NCBI GenBank assembly: GCA_000231825.2
Contig: JH720312.1
Span: 372,001 to 436,000 of the forward strand
Source: Tetrahymena elliotti 4EA
Taxonomy: Eukaryota > Ciliophora > Oligohymenophorea > Hymenostomatida > Tetrahymenidae
Length of the DNA: 64,000 bases
Direction of reading: 5' to 3'
Every line of letters begins with the position of its first letter. Positions within the stretch are counted from its first letter, which is position 1. Positions 1 through 14,909 of this stretch are shown here, piece after piece. Both the position numbers and the translations under genes were made by a program. A model generated the notes under the pieces. That model worked only from the letters and a program-made list of their open reading frames with translations, was not told the origin of the DNA and made no database searches.

Positions 1-3000
1 TAAAGGACAAAACAGCAGTAAAGTTAATATGATAAGCTATCAACAACATAAGGAAATATAGCAATAAATGATGCATATGTGACAACTGATAATATTAAAA
101 TTTTGAGTAAAACAGCCTCAAAAGAGTTTGGAGGAGGTTATGAAAACACAGCAAGCAACAATTAGGATAAAAATTAGAAGTAATAGTAAAAATCACAGAA
201 AGAAATTTAAAAAAAGCAGTAAATTTTATTAGAATAACAAGAAAAAGAAACAATGGCTTACTTATTTAGCAAAAAATAAGATAAAATTGGTTATTAGACA
301 TTTTACAATTGGGCCACAGATTATTTTAATGTTGAAGAGTTTTTCTTAATGTTCGAGCTTGTGCCTGATCCTTTACTTGAAAGAGAAATCATAAGGGCTA
401 TTATAAAAGAAGAGGGATAAAAGGATAGATAAATTAATTAAGCGTTGTCAGAACACCGTTAAAAGCAGTTATCTGAAGAACAAAATTAGGTTAGAAATAA
501 TGGGAACGATTTAAATGAAGCTTCTAAAAATAGTAAAAAGCAAATAAATGTGAATTAAAAATAACAGCAAGGTAAAGAAGCAAATAGCTTTGAAAAGTTA
601 CTTTAAAAGGAACGATTTACAGAAACAATATATGTTATATCATGGAAGTGGTGGTTTATGTGGAGGTATTACATAAACTATGCTTACAAAAAAAAAAAAA
701 TGAATACTCACAATCAGTAAAAAATGTTTAAAAATGGCAATAATAACAACTTTAATGCACAAGATAATAATAATAATAATAATAACATACAAGACAAAAA
801 CTCTACTAATGCAGTTAATTATAATGACATAAAAAATAACAGCCCGCAGGGAGGAGTGGATCTGTTTTCAGAAGCTGCAAACATTAAATAAGACAAAGGC
901 GGTTTACAAAACAATAACAACTAAGCTAATAATAATCAAATAAATCAATAAAAGGGTATTGGGTTGATTGGAGAAGAGAAAGATGATTTCAGTAATATAG
1001 CTAATAATGACAGTCTCTATCGTTCTAAGGATTACTTTGATAATAATTCTCCTTAATAAAGAGATTCTAATCACTCTAGAAACAGCATGGTAGATTTAGA
1101 ATTCAATAATAGCATTCCTAGTGAAAGACAAGAAGAATAAAAAGTTAAATATCATCTCAAACCTAATGCCTTTAAAAATAATTTAGAGATTAATATGCGT
1201 AATATACTTGATAATGGTCTTTAAAATGATATTCATTATGATGCTGGTTAATAATAACAAAACTAAATTCGAGGAAACTTTTAGAATTTCTAGAATAGTA
1301 GTCATAAAATATTTGGAGGAGAAGAAGATATAATTAGTGATCAAAATTTATTTCGTCCATATTCTCCTTCTAAAGTCAACCATGATTTAAATAACCTTCC
1401 ACAAACTTAATAAATTATTAAAAATAATATTTAATTAGAAAAGATATAATAAAGCTCATCTAATGAGAATCAGTTTATTGAAAAGTAGGGTGAAGATGGA
1501 TAATAAAGCTTATAAAGAATGTAAACACATAATTAACCTTAAGAAAGTTAAGTTAAATCAGTTTCTCACCATCATCAATTTTAATAATAAGGAAGTTTCT
1601 TTACTCCTCGTTAAAATTAATAATAAGGTAATTAAAATTATTAATAGGAAACATCAGGTAATAAATAAATATTCTCAAGCAACGCAGCTGCAGATAGATA
1701 GTTTTTAAATAACTAGAATAATACATAAAGAGATATTAACGATTCTGACCTCTTCTAAAATCCTAATTGGAATAATTAGTAATATGAGAACTCCTAAAAT
1801 AATTCTCCTACTAAATATAAAGGAATCACTAATCCATAATAGACTTAGAATTCTAAACAATTAAATTTAAGCAAATTAGAATAAATAGAGGATTAAAATT
1901 AAAATTTATTTAATTATCAAGGCTAGCAGCTGTTAAATTTTCCTGATACTCCTTCAAGTGTTGCAGGGATAGCTCCTTTTTAGAGTAATAGAAATGGATA
2001 ATTTGAAAATAATCAGAACAGCAGCATTAAAGATAAAAGCAAGAATCAGGTAGAAACACATAATTTTGTGGCTCATTAAAATGAAACAGAATTAATTTCA
2101 TAAAATAATAGTAATAATAACCATTAGTTTTAATAATACGATGAGAAGTAATAATAATAAATTAATATAAGTTAAAAATATAATGATGTTTAAACAATGT
2201 ACAATGAAGTTCTTCATCCTGAGACAAGAGGTATGAATAGCAGCATAGCTTAGATATTTTAATAAACATAGGTACTATAGCAGCAATAGTAACAAGTGTA
2301 TTCATAATAATTAGATAAATATAATTCAGGAAATGAAGGATTTGATTTAATACAAATAGAATAAAGTGAAAGAGTAGATCAAGGATAATCTCCCTAAGAG
2401 CATGTCTAATAGTATATTTAAAAATCTGTTTATGCAGGTTAAAATTAAAATGAAAGGAGTAAACCAACAGTCAATCCAAATGTATAAGGAGGTATTAATC
2501 AAATCTAAAATAAAAATGATTAACAATCTAGCTCATAATAAATAAAGAATGGAGAACAACCTTCAACTCTCTTTTCATAAATTAAATTTAATATTTGTAA
2601 GCCTCTTCAAGGTTTAAAAGGAGAGACTCATGATCTCTTATCTTAGGATGATCTGTCTAAATCCAATATTGCTGCAGCTACCAACAAGAACATAAATAAC
2701 AATACTCAATTTGAGTAGAGTTAATTTGCAAGAGAATGTTAAAATATTATGTAACCAGAGCTATCAAATTAGACAAGCATTTCACCTAAGAAAACAGAAG
2801 AACGAATTAACTCTCCTGAAAAGCAATAAAATTTAATTGATATTAATCAAACCACAATCCTGACAACTTAAAATAATATTAAAAAAACTAATGAAATGAA
2901 TTTTATTAGTGCAGCAAACATCAATACTGATAAAATACTACATGATGATTACATGGATGAAATTGACAAGGGAATTTAAAATACAGAAGAATTTGGCGAT

Positions 3001-6000
3001 CATGAGGAGGAAGAAGATCATAAAAAGGTTCATGACGACAGATTCCGCTTTTAACAATACAGTGGACACAATTTAGGTTAACATTTTAAAACTAAAGATA
3101 TAATATAATATTTATAAAATAATTAATGTATAAAGGTGATAGACCAACACAAATAGACAACACTGATATTGAAGGCGAATTTTAAGGAGAACTATAAAAA
3201 AATATTCTTAAAAATAATGATTATGTTATAATTCCTGAAAAAGCATGGGAAAAATTATTTGCTTGGTATTCTGGTGGACCTATATTTAAAAGAAAAAGAA
3301 TTGTTGACATCCAAAAAAACTATAAGACTGTTGAGCTATATCCTCCACTGATAATTGGATATAAATGTAAATAAAATTACAATATTTTATTTTGACTTTT
3401 ATTTAAATTATGATTTTTCTGCAAATTAAAAAGGTCGTAAAAATGGTGAAATAAATTATGATACCAGATAGGAATTGATGGTAAGTAGTTAGAAAAAATT
3501 AAAAGATGTGATGAAAAAATTCTAAAAGTACTTTAAAAGTGAAAAACAAGAAGATATTCTTTATTATAAAAAAATGGGATCTTAGTGGGTTAAAGCTACT
3601 GACTTAGATAAAACCATGATTGTTGATTTATAAATAGAAAGTGGAACTATATTTTTGTTTCTTAACAAAGTTATAGAAGAGAAGTTTTTAGAAAGACAGA
3701 GAATGAAGAACTCTGTCAGAGGTGGTGGGGTCAACACATTTACTGAAATCCTAGACACCTATGAAGTAGGAGATCGTATTTGTGTTTTTCACCCATCAGA
3801 AAGAATAGATAAAAGAGGCTACATTTTTTCAATCAAGTATAAATTCATTAAATTTTATTATATTAATGTTAAAAAAGTTTAGACATTCATTATTTAAATT
3901 GTATTGATTGATTACTAACTAATACTTTTTTATTTATCTTGAATATAAAGGAATGACACTATATAAATACATTTTAAGAGAGAATCATATAGGAATGATA
4001 TTATTTTTGAAAAGAAGAAGCTTGAGCACTATTTAAAATAAGAGAGTAATTAGGTCTCTTAAATAAATATAGATTAAAGCATAACTCATTTGAATAACCA
4101 TATCAAATATAATCCTAAAATGATTGGTTTAGCTAATTTAGGAAATACTTGTTTCATTAATTGCATCATTTAATTTTTAGTACACACTCCATTTTTCAGA
4201 CAATATTTACTCGATGAAATATATCGCTATTCAATCAAAGAAAGTAATGCAATTGGAAATTAATCTTAAAATCCTTAAAACCTAGTAGCTAATACAGCAG
4301 CAGCAAATGCTAATAATCCATTTAATACTAATGTTAACTCTATGTATTCAAATGGTAACAACTCTAATATATACAGAGATTAGTAACCTTCTAGCTAAAC
4401 AAACTTATAAGATCAGTAAATTTCTCTTATCCATGAGCTATCATAGCTTGCTAAGTATTTAAAATAAAAACCATATAATGACATTTATGATCCTGTTAAG
4501 CCAGAAAGCCTAAAAAAATCTATTGATAAACTTATGCCTAACTTTTCAGGACATGAGCAGCATGATGCATAAGAATTTCTTTAAGGCTTCCTGGATAAAC
4601 TAAATGATGAAATAAAAATAAAGAAACTAGTAAATATTAATAAACCTGAAGATGTAAATAATAATATTATGTCTTAAAATATGAAATAAAATAATAGAAC
4701 TATTTCAAATAGTGGTACATAACCACTATAATTATAAAAGAATTCCTTCTCAAATAATAAAGATATAGTTGTCTTAGCTAAATAAACCTAATCTAAATAT
4801 GGAAATGAAGACAATGCTTCTTATCAGCCTCCTTAATTTCCTACTGAGCCTATTTCTAATTAACCATTATAACCACCTAATTTACTTTAATTACAAACTG
4901 ATTAAATAACAGAAACTAACTAAAATAATAAAAGAGAGTCTGGAGATAAATTAGATAATTAGATTACAAAGCCATAATAAGTTTATTAAGAGTTTTCTAT
5001 CATCAAGGATGTATATATGGGACAAACAATCAATACAATATAATGTTCCGTCTGTGGAAATGTTAACCATAAGTATGAAGACTTTTTCACTATTTCTTTA
5101 CCATTACCAATCAAAGTAAATTAAAAAATACATTTATTATTTTTTAAGTTTAAATTTACTAAATAATAAAATAGAATGAGGTACTGTATGAAGTTACATA
5201 TGTCCCTAGAATAAGCAAGGGTGTCATTAAACCAATAAAAAAGTATGGTATTAAAGTGCATCGTTCTGCTACATATGGAGAATTCTAGCAAGCATTTTAT
5301 AAAACTTCAAGGATCAACCCATCTTTTATTGTGTTTGCTGAAGTATATAAAAATTATGTCATTAAAAATTTCTATCCTAGTGATTCAAGTATTCCTATGA
5401 GGAACTTAGGTATTTTTTATTTTGTTTTTTGGATTTATTTTAATTTGATTGAATAAAAATTGAAGGAATAAGAAGTAATGATGAAATCACAGCTTTTGAG
5501 GTTTCTAATACTAACTAACTGTTAGAGGAAGAAATACTCGCTCTTTACCCTCACAATTACTCTATTAGTTCTTCTAAAAATATAAGAGAGGGTGATTTCA
5601 TTGATTTTAATTATCAGTAAAATGGCATGAGTTTATGGATGCATGGATAAGTAGAAAAAATAAGTATCTCAGAATAGAAAAATGAATAGATAGTTCAATT
5701 AAGACTTCTTGATGAAAATTTAGTAATTTAATCCAATTTGTTCAATATAATATTAACAATGTTTAAATTTAATAGAAATAGTTTAACTATCAGTATAAAT
5801 TTAAGAGTGAGCAAAAAAGAATTATGCCGTTTAGAACTTAGATTCCATTCTATCCCAAAGAAAAGGGTTTTGTCATTTTTTTATTTAACAGAAGGAAAAT
5901 TAATAATAATATGGAAAGATTTGGAATACCTCTTTGCATTATTATTCCAAGTTGGATAACTTGGAAAGAATTGCATCTTTTAGTGTTCAGCTAAGTGAAA

Positions 6001-7853
6001 AAATGCATCGATTTTGTAATATTCAATTTAGATATTAATTAATATTTATATATTTATGTCATTATAAATTTTAGAATTACTTGATCAAAAAGTACCAAGC
6101 AGCAGCTAAGGCTTAAACTAAATCAAAAATAAAATCAGCTAAAACTCAAGGCTATACTTAACTAGGAGGAGATGGAGAAGAGATAGACTTCATTAATGCA
6201 GCCCAAACTTACTAAAATGATGAACACAGAAGTAAAGATAAAGTTTATTAAGAATAAAATTAGTTTTTCAGAGAATACAGATAAAAAGCTCCTTCTTTTC
6301 ATGGGTTTGGGGAAGATTAATTCTAAGTCAATTAAATGATTTAAGATGAAGAATATATTAGAAATAGAAAATCTCTCATCAACACTCAGTAAACAAAAGA
6401 TGCTTATAGAGTTTCAAGTAAATCTCCTTAAAAGATTAAGAATATAAAAGAAGAACAACCACCTTAACTTCGCCCGACTATCACAGATTACTAAAATATG
6501 TATAAAGCAAGCACAAGCACTTTTATTCAAAATCATCAGGAAAATCAAAATGGTTATTCACAATAAAATTAAGATGGAAACAAATAATCTTAACCTAACA
6601 ATCTCAAAAACACAATAAAATAATCAGTAAATTTAGAAAAGAATTAATAATTTCAAAATAGAGGTTAATCGTAGTAATAAGAGCAAAACTTTGATGACTA
6701 TTACTCAGCTTTTGGTGGTGAAATCAAAGATTCAATTGATTTCTTATAATGTAATTTATTCATCTTCATAATCCTCAATTATGAATATTCATATTTTATT
6801 AATTCAAAGCGAGCTATTTCCCTTACAAATTAAGAGCCATTGATTAAGTAACTTAAAGATGCATAATATGTGATCTCCCTCTTATCCCTGACATCACATA
6901 AAAGGAATCATGTTAAGGTTGTGAGGCTGGGCTTGTAGAAAAACCAATTTTTTGGGACATAAAATAATATGCTTTAATCTTTACTATTGACTGGAAAGAC
7001 TCTTTGAGTTTTAATCCTTCTAGTATGATACCTTAAAATGATGAAAGGTAAAACACATTAAATGGTTAGATTATAATTTAATTATCTTTAAACATTTTAG
7101 TTATATTGATCTTAAGAAGCAAAAAAATGAAATTAAGATGGGAATACCAATATAATCATGCTTTGACCTATTCTCTGCTCAGGTAATTCATGAAACATTG
7201 AAAAAAATATCTCAATCTTATTCACATTTTAATAACTTAATAGGAAAAAGTTTAATTAGAATGTGATGTTTGTAAAATAAACTAATTATAAACCACCAAA
7301 CATCTTCTGTATAAGCTTCCAAATATTTTAATTGTAAAATTATTTTTTAATTAAAAAAATTAAATTGAAAATTATCCTTGTCTTAATAGATCCATCTAAG
7401 TCGTTTCCAATACTAAAATGGCTTATTTGAAAAAATTGATGATTTAGTTAATTTCCCTTCAAAGAAACTAGATTTATCAAAATGGGTTTTCAAAGATAAC
7501 AAATTATAATAAGCTTAGCAATCTTCTTCAAAGTAAAATTAAGATAATCAAGATGAAATATATGATTTGTTTGCAGTCGTTAACCATCTTGGTAATGGCC
7601 ATGGAGGTAAAATTATCAAATCAATAGAAATTTTTTGAATATATTTTTTATTAATTGATTAGGACATTACACCAGTTTTGTGAATATAAAAGAAGATGGG
7701 TCTGAACTAAAAGATTGTTGGGTAAACTTTGATGATGAATAAGTAAACTATATAAGTTAAGAAGATGTTTTATCTAATAAAGGATACCTGTTAATCTATA
7801 AAAAGAAGTTTTCTACTTCTGCAATAGTAAATCTAACATATAAAAAGCTTTGA
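1..7853 (+). CDS. Ubiquitin-specific protease (USP/UBP, peptidase C19) with DUSP domain, 5' end outside window
   Basis: Cysteine protease that removes ubiquitin from proteins. The frame is open from base 1 and runs past an internal ATG at 253, so the true start lies upstream. A DUSP domain begins at about 631-699 (ISWKWWFMWRYY). It is interrupted by a long N/Q-rich stretch and resumes after a 59-nt intron (3077-3135) as IDNTDIEG and DYVIIPEKAWEKLFAWYSGG. The Cys box GNTCFINC is at 4141-4164, HDAQEFL at about 4561-4581, CSVC at about 5047, a second Cys-pair region (CIICDLP, CQGC) at about 6870-6925, and the His box NHLGNGHGG / HYTSF at about 7582-7680. The end YLLIYKK and TGA at 7851 fit the family. 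Other clear introns are 3367-3433, 3837-3950 and 5116-5174, with several more downstream. Catalytic Cys and His are present, so it is probably active. The DUSP, zinc-ribbon and split catalytic core recall the USP4/11/15 type. Many glutamines are TAA or TAG. Confidence 0.93.
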
Positions 7854-9077
7854 AGGAAATAAATAAATAAAATAATAATTAAATTAACTACTAAATAATT
7901 TTAAAAAAGAAAAATAGATATATTATTCAGTCTTTAAATTAATCAAGGATAGATAAATTTATTTATTTGAAGTCCTATTTTAAATATAATTTTTAGATTT
8001 AAATAATTTGAAGGAATTTATTGAACTTCATTATTTCAAACTTACTAAAATGGGCTAATCAATATACCAATATATAAATATATTACTGCAATTTATTTGC
8101 TAAACTGAATTAGTTGATAATATTTCTTAAATCTCTTTCTAGCAAATATGTCTTTTAAGAGCAAAAAGAAAAAAAATTAAAAATTAAGTTTAAAAAAAAT
8201 TAAATATATTTTATTTCAACATTTTTATATTCTTAATAATACTTTACATAACTGTAAAACAATTTAAAATTAATTAAAACATAAATGTATAAATGTGGTC
8301 TTATAATTCAAACTTTTTTCAATTAATGTTATTAATTAAATACTGCATTACCTCTGATCCTTGGTAAAAAATTTTTAGGTATTTTCTTACTGAGGGGAAG
8401 GTTTTTTTTTTGCACCTAAAATTCAGTTTGTACCTTAATTATTTGCACCTTAATTTGAGCTTTGACAATAATTATTAAAATTTGTACCAAACCTCAAGGT
8501 CACAGTTGAGGTTTCATTTATTTTATTTTTCATTCAAAGTTGCTTATTATTTTTATTTTTTCAGATATAAAGATGAAAATTGATGTCATTTTTTATATCA
8601 ATTTTTAGAATATTATTCAATTTATTTTCTAATTATTTTTTTAATAATTTTATCAAATATTAGCAAAAAAATAGCTAGCAAATATCAAAGTTATTAAAAT
8701 TAGAAAAAGGGTTCAATTTAAGTTTTTTTATTCTAATATGTTAACATTAAAAGAGAAAGTAATAAAATCAATTTAAGAAGTAAATAAAATACGAAATCAA
8801 AACAAGAATAAACTAAATAGTACTTCTCTAAAATGAATTTTTTGTATTTTTAAATTATTGAGGATTTATTATTGACTGGATCATTTTGCAACATATTGAA
8901 AAGGTGACCATGAAAATTTGATTTTGTAAATAATTAAATAAAAAATGTAAATCTTTTCAATTCAAACAAAAGATTTAAAAAATTTTATATATCGTTAAAT
9001 AAATTAATTTAGTGATTAATAAATTAGATCCAATAATTCATAACTAATTCACAATAATAAATAAAAATACTTGATAA
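7854..9077. other. Intergenic, AT-rich, no gene seen
   Basis: Lies between two plus-strand genes. A G-containing patch at about 8376-8530 holds three imperfect copies of a TTGCACCTTAATT-like word (about 8411, 8431 and 8444). No frame reads like protein, and no tRNA fold is apparent. Confidence 0.5.
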
Positions 9078-12000
9078 ATGACATCTAAAGAAGAAATTCA
9101 AAAGTAGATTTTAACTTTGTGCGAAACTCAGGACAGTTTCGATGCATATTATGACTAGATAGAGGAATAGGTCTTGCAAAAGGATTAGTAATTAACAATA
9201 TTTTTATTTCAAATTAGAAATTAAAATGATTAATTCAATCTGATATTTATTCTAAAGCATTTATAAAATATATTTAAAAGGAATTTGATTAAAGCTGTTG
9301 TTCAAATAACAGCATAGGTGCTAGAGTAAAATAAGAAGGAACCTATTTAGCAATTTTTACTTTTATTAGTAATGAATGTTTTTATTTTTAAGTAAAAAAC
9401 TTGAACTATTTTAAATTATTAAATAAATAGCTCATATAAAAATGTGTGGCTAAAAAGTCTATTGAGATGATAAATCAAGTGCATTCAACATCTGCTTTAT
9501 TAAAAGTTTTAGAAAAGATAGCAAAGCATGAAGCATAGAACTCCGATCCTAATCGCGGGGCATCTTATTTTCCAAAAGGTAATTATTTAACGAAATTATA
9601 AATAAATGGACAAGAATGTTAAACATTAATTAGATCCTGAAGTTGGAAGAAAATTTTTAATTTTGGTCCTAGAATTTCTTTACAAGTCTGCAAAATCATT
9701 TGCTTAAGATGCTAAAAAAAATCCTACTTAGTTTGCTTTAATCTTTAATAGATTGTAAGATGAAGGAGTGACATTCCCACAAGAGCCATTAACTTTTTAT
9801 GAAAACAAGAAGAAGAAAAATGCTTCTTAATCTCAAAATGCCCCTTAATAATCTTCAGTACCTAAAAACGATAAAAACCCATCACCAGCACCAGCACCTC
9901 AAGGATAAACTGCTTAAGGAAATAACTAAAAAACTTCAAAAAATATATAAATTGCAAGTAAAATAGCTGCTTTTAATATAAAAAAAACTAAATCTTGTTT
10001 AAAAAATTAAATAGATAAGATATTTGAAGATGTTTAAGTAGGTGTAAGCACTCTTATATATATTTTTTCTAATTAAGATGAATTAGACTAAGACACTAAA
10101 GATGGTATTATAAGTTTTTTCTCATTCAATATTTATTTAGTTATTAACTTAAATTCATTAGAAATTGAAAACTAATACAAGAGATTCCAAAAATAAATTT
10201 AATAAATAAACTCTATGCTTGAAGGAGAAGCAGAATATGACGAAGAATCTTTTAATAAGATGCTAACTTTCTAGGATTTAATGACTCAATTTAATTAGTA
10301 GGTTGAATTACTTTAATAAAATAAATACAACAATAACTCTGTAGTTAAATTCAAGGAATGGTTATTTACATATGAACTTCCATTTTAGTTAGAATAGGAT
10401 TAATTTGAAAATGATCAAGTGAATCAGTAAATGAAGCATCAAGAATAAAATTTTTAGTAATAGCCTGATAATAAAAGCAAATTTTAGGACAATAATCCAA
10501 AAAGTAATATTGAAGATAATAGATTCGATTCTAATAAAAATGAAAATTTTGATTTCAACTAATTTGGATCTTTACCTGTGAATTTTTAAGGAAATTAAAA
10601 TAACAACAACAATAATAATGATGATTTGTTTGGAACATTCACAAATAATTAAATGAAGGACTTATAAAATCAAAATTAAGGGTAATTCTAGTCTCACTTT
10701 GACGATTTCTAATAATTTGGAAGCAATTTTTAGAACTAGAATAAAAATAATGAAGAATAAGAAAATGCAGCAAAGCTTTAGCAAGAAGAGTTAGATAAAT
10801 AATATAAAAAATAAAAAGAATTGGAAAAATAATAGCAACTTGAACGTGAGCAAGAAGAAGAAGAAGAAGAAAGATAGAGATTAGCAGAAATACAAAGAAA
10901 AGAGTAAGAAGAAAAGAAGAAGAAAGAATAAGAAGAAAAAATTAGAAAGTAGAAAGAACAATAAGAAGAATAAGAAAGATAGGCAAGATTAAAAAAATAA
11001 AGAGAGGAAGAGGAAGAATAAGAAAGATTTTTGTAATAGTAGCTCTATGAAGAAGAGTAGGAAAGACTGAGATTATAGTAGCAACGTGAATAAGAATATG
11101 CTGAGGAATAAAAAAGATAAAAATTAATGAAACAGCAATAAGAAGAGTAAGAAAGGTAGAGAAGGTTGTTTGAAGAATAGTAAAGAGAATTTGAGGAATA
11201 AGAAGAATCAAAATAAATTAATAATTAAAACAATCAATTCAATTAAAAATCTAATTATTACTTTAACGATAATGATCAATATAATAGAGACTCATTTGGA
11301 ACCCCAAATTAAGGATATTTCTTCAATACTCAGAAAGAGTAGGATAAAAATACAAATTAATCTAATAATGACTATAACTACTCAGTAAGTGTCAACAACA
11401 ATAATACCTTATATTCTAATAAGCCTAATAATGGAACAAGCAACAATAATAATTCTAATATTAATAGCAGCAATCGTCCTCCTGCTTTCCCTTCTTAACC
11501 AAAATCAAACTAGGATCCAAAATTATCTAAAATTGAATCTGCATTTGGAAGCTCAAATCAGAAATTCTCAGTAAAATTTTATTTAGATTTTATCAATTAT
11601 TCAAATTTATTTTAAAATCAGTTTGGACCTGATAGTAAGAACAACTAAGGAAGTCAAGCTAATAGAAATAATAACTTGGGTGTATAAAATGAAGGTTAAA
11701 ATATTTCTTATAGAGTAGATCTTAAAAATTTATTTATTTTTAAATGAAATTTTAATAGATAATAGAACAGAAATGTCTTTCAATGAGTAATTCTCTGTTT
11801 CAAGTAATTTTAATTTTATTAAATGAATTAACAAATTTTAACATACATAAAGCATAGATTACTTAAATATCTTTTCATTAAAATTATTCATCAAAAACAG
11901 AATATTTTACAATAAACATTATAAGATTAATTGTATGATAAGTGTAAATTTAGGGTTGGTTTGATATAGATTAAATTTATAAATAAATATGCTCAACCTT

Positions 12001-13154
12001 AATTATATAACTTTGAGGAATACTTCATTACTAATATTCTTATTTTTGAAAATAGTGTAGTAGAATACTCACAATAAAATTATATTGACTCAAAGATTTT
12101 TTAGTTTTGTCTTTTTTAATTAAAAAGAATTAATCTTTTGTTTTAAATTAAATTTACATTTTAATTTAAATAGACATTTCTTCTGTAGCTGGAGGATATA
12201 ATTAGTATGATTTCCCTATGAAGCATATTAAGTTAATTGATAATAAAGTTTATAAAGGATAAGAAGTTCCTGTGATTAATAGCATAGATTAGACGCTTAA
12301 ATTGTATTAATTAAGTCCATAAAATGTAAGAAGATTCAAATTATCAAACTTGAAGAGAAAGAACAATTTATTTGAAAACTCTTAAATTCAATTTGGATGC
12401 ATTTCTGATTTGATATTTGATTATATAAATTCACAAAATTACCTAAAATTAACTGTATTTGTTGGAAATAAAACAAGACTTCCAATAAGAAATGTAAGCA
12501 TAGAATTTGATGGAGATGAAAGTAAATTCTTTTATTTTTAGAATTTTATTGAATAAATTAATTTTAAAATAAGGTTCATATTGCTACATAAAATAAGATA
12601 AAGTAATTGATTTTATTCCAGCTAAAACTTAAGAAAAATTTGAGATTATTGTTGGATATAAAGATGTGCCTTTCTCCTTGGTTAATTTAGATTTAACTGC
12701 TGATTTTGGAGAAATAGAAGAAAGCTAAACAATGGAAACCAGCGTTTTTCTTCCAAATCTTTTGACAAAATATATTTAGTTTAAAGATTTAGATAGTTAA
12801 GCATTTACCTAAAAATGGAATGAGCTTAGAAGTCATATATTAAGAACAGACATTTTCCCTGTTTCGAAGGAGATAATAAAAACTCCTGCTTATTTCAGAC
12901 GTTATTTTACTAAAATATTAGAAATGACTTCTTTAGAGTAATTTGTATCACAGTAAAATAGTAATCAGTATGATGTTAAATATTATAAACTTGGTGCATT
13001 AATTGAATTAGCTGACTCTGAAAGTGGGTTCTTAGTTAAGTTTAATGTGCGTCCAGATAATACCCTTTGCATACAAATTATTTCCTTAAATGAAGCATAT
13101 TAGTCAACTGCTGCAACACTTCTCTAGCATTTAAGATTTTTATTACAAGCATGA
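9078..13154 (+). CDS. VHS-like / coiled-coil / alpha-adaptin-ear protein, candidate clathrin-coat adaptor
   Basis: Probably a vesicle-coat adaptor (inferred from domains). The ATG at 9078 opens MTSKEEIQKQ. After short introns from about 9190 and 9380, the first ~160 residues look like a helical VHS domain, with CVAKKSIEMINQVHS, VGRKFLILVLEFLYKSA and a closing LQDEGVTFPQEPL. A proline/alanine linker and N/Q-rich stretches follow. Then comes a long E/Q/K/R-rich coiled coil (about 10740-11210) and a flexible N-rich hinge. The last ~330 residues (about 12180-13154) resemble the bilobal alpha-adaptin appendage: a beta-sandwich (LTVFVGNKTRLPIRNVSIEF), then a platform subdomain (FTQKWNELRSHI to the end) ending TLLQHLRFLLQA. 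The product is roughly 1,200 residues with several introns in the second half. GGA proteins join VHS to a gamma-type ear, but the ear here looks alpha-type and no adaptin trunk is present. The ear call is firmer than the VHS call. Confidence 0.75.
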
Positions 13155-13724
13155 TATTTTTGTAAAAAGTATTAGTTGTTGTTATAATATTTTACTATTC
13201 AATCATTTCTACATAACATTATTTAGATGCTCAAAACAATTATAAAATATTGTAAATTTTTCTATTTTCTATTATTTATTATTAATGAAAATTTAATTAA
13301 AATAAACCATGTCTGAGTATTCATCTTCTTTGTAACTAAGTTATTCAAGAAATACAAATATTTTAGTTTTTAAGATTTAAAAATTGTTTAGTAAATTTAT
13401 TAATTTATTTGGAATTTTCAGTATATGTTAACAATATTAAAATAAATGAATGAATTTATTATTATTTTATCTTATGGTAAAAAAGAAATTCTTGTTTACC
13501 ATTTAATTTAAAAATAATTTTAAACAAAGCAAGAAGTGGTGTTTTAATTGATAAATAATTAATGAAATGAATTCATTGATTCTTATTAGTAAGTAGAAAA
13601 ATAATTTAACTTTTCAATATAAATTTATAAGATTGAGCAAAAGAATGTAGAAATAATAAATTTTAGATATAAAAATCTGATTAATAAAGAAAGTAGTGTA
13701 TATACAAAATTATAAATAAAAGCA
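13155..13724. other. Intergenic, AT-rich
   Basis: Spacer between two plus-strand genes. Nothing protein-like is seen in any TGA-terminated frame. It should hold the 3' end of the upstream transcript and the promoter of KRR1, but no motif can be named. Confidence 0.5.

Positions 13725-14909
<1,185 letters not shown>

Noticed and set aside
10942..11574. Three standard-code ORFs on both strands around the coiled-coil region
   Set aside because: Shadows of the E/Q/K-rich and N-rich parts of the adaptin-ear gene in other frames.
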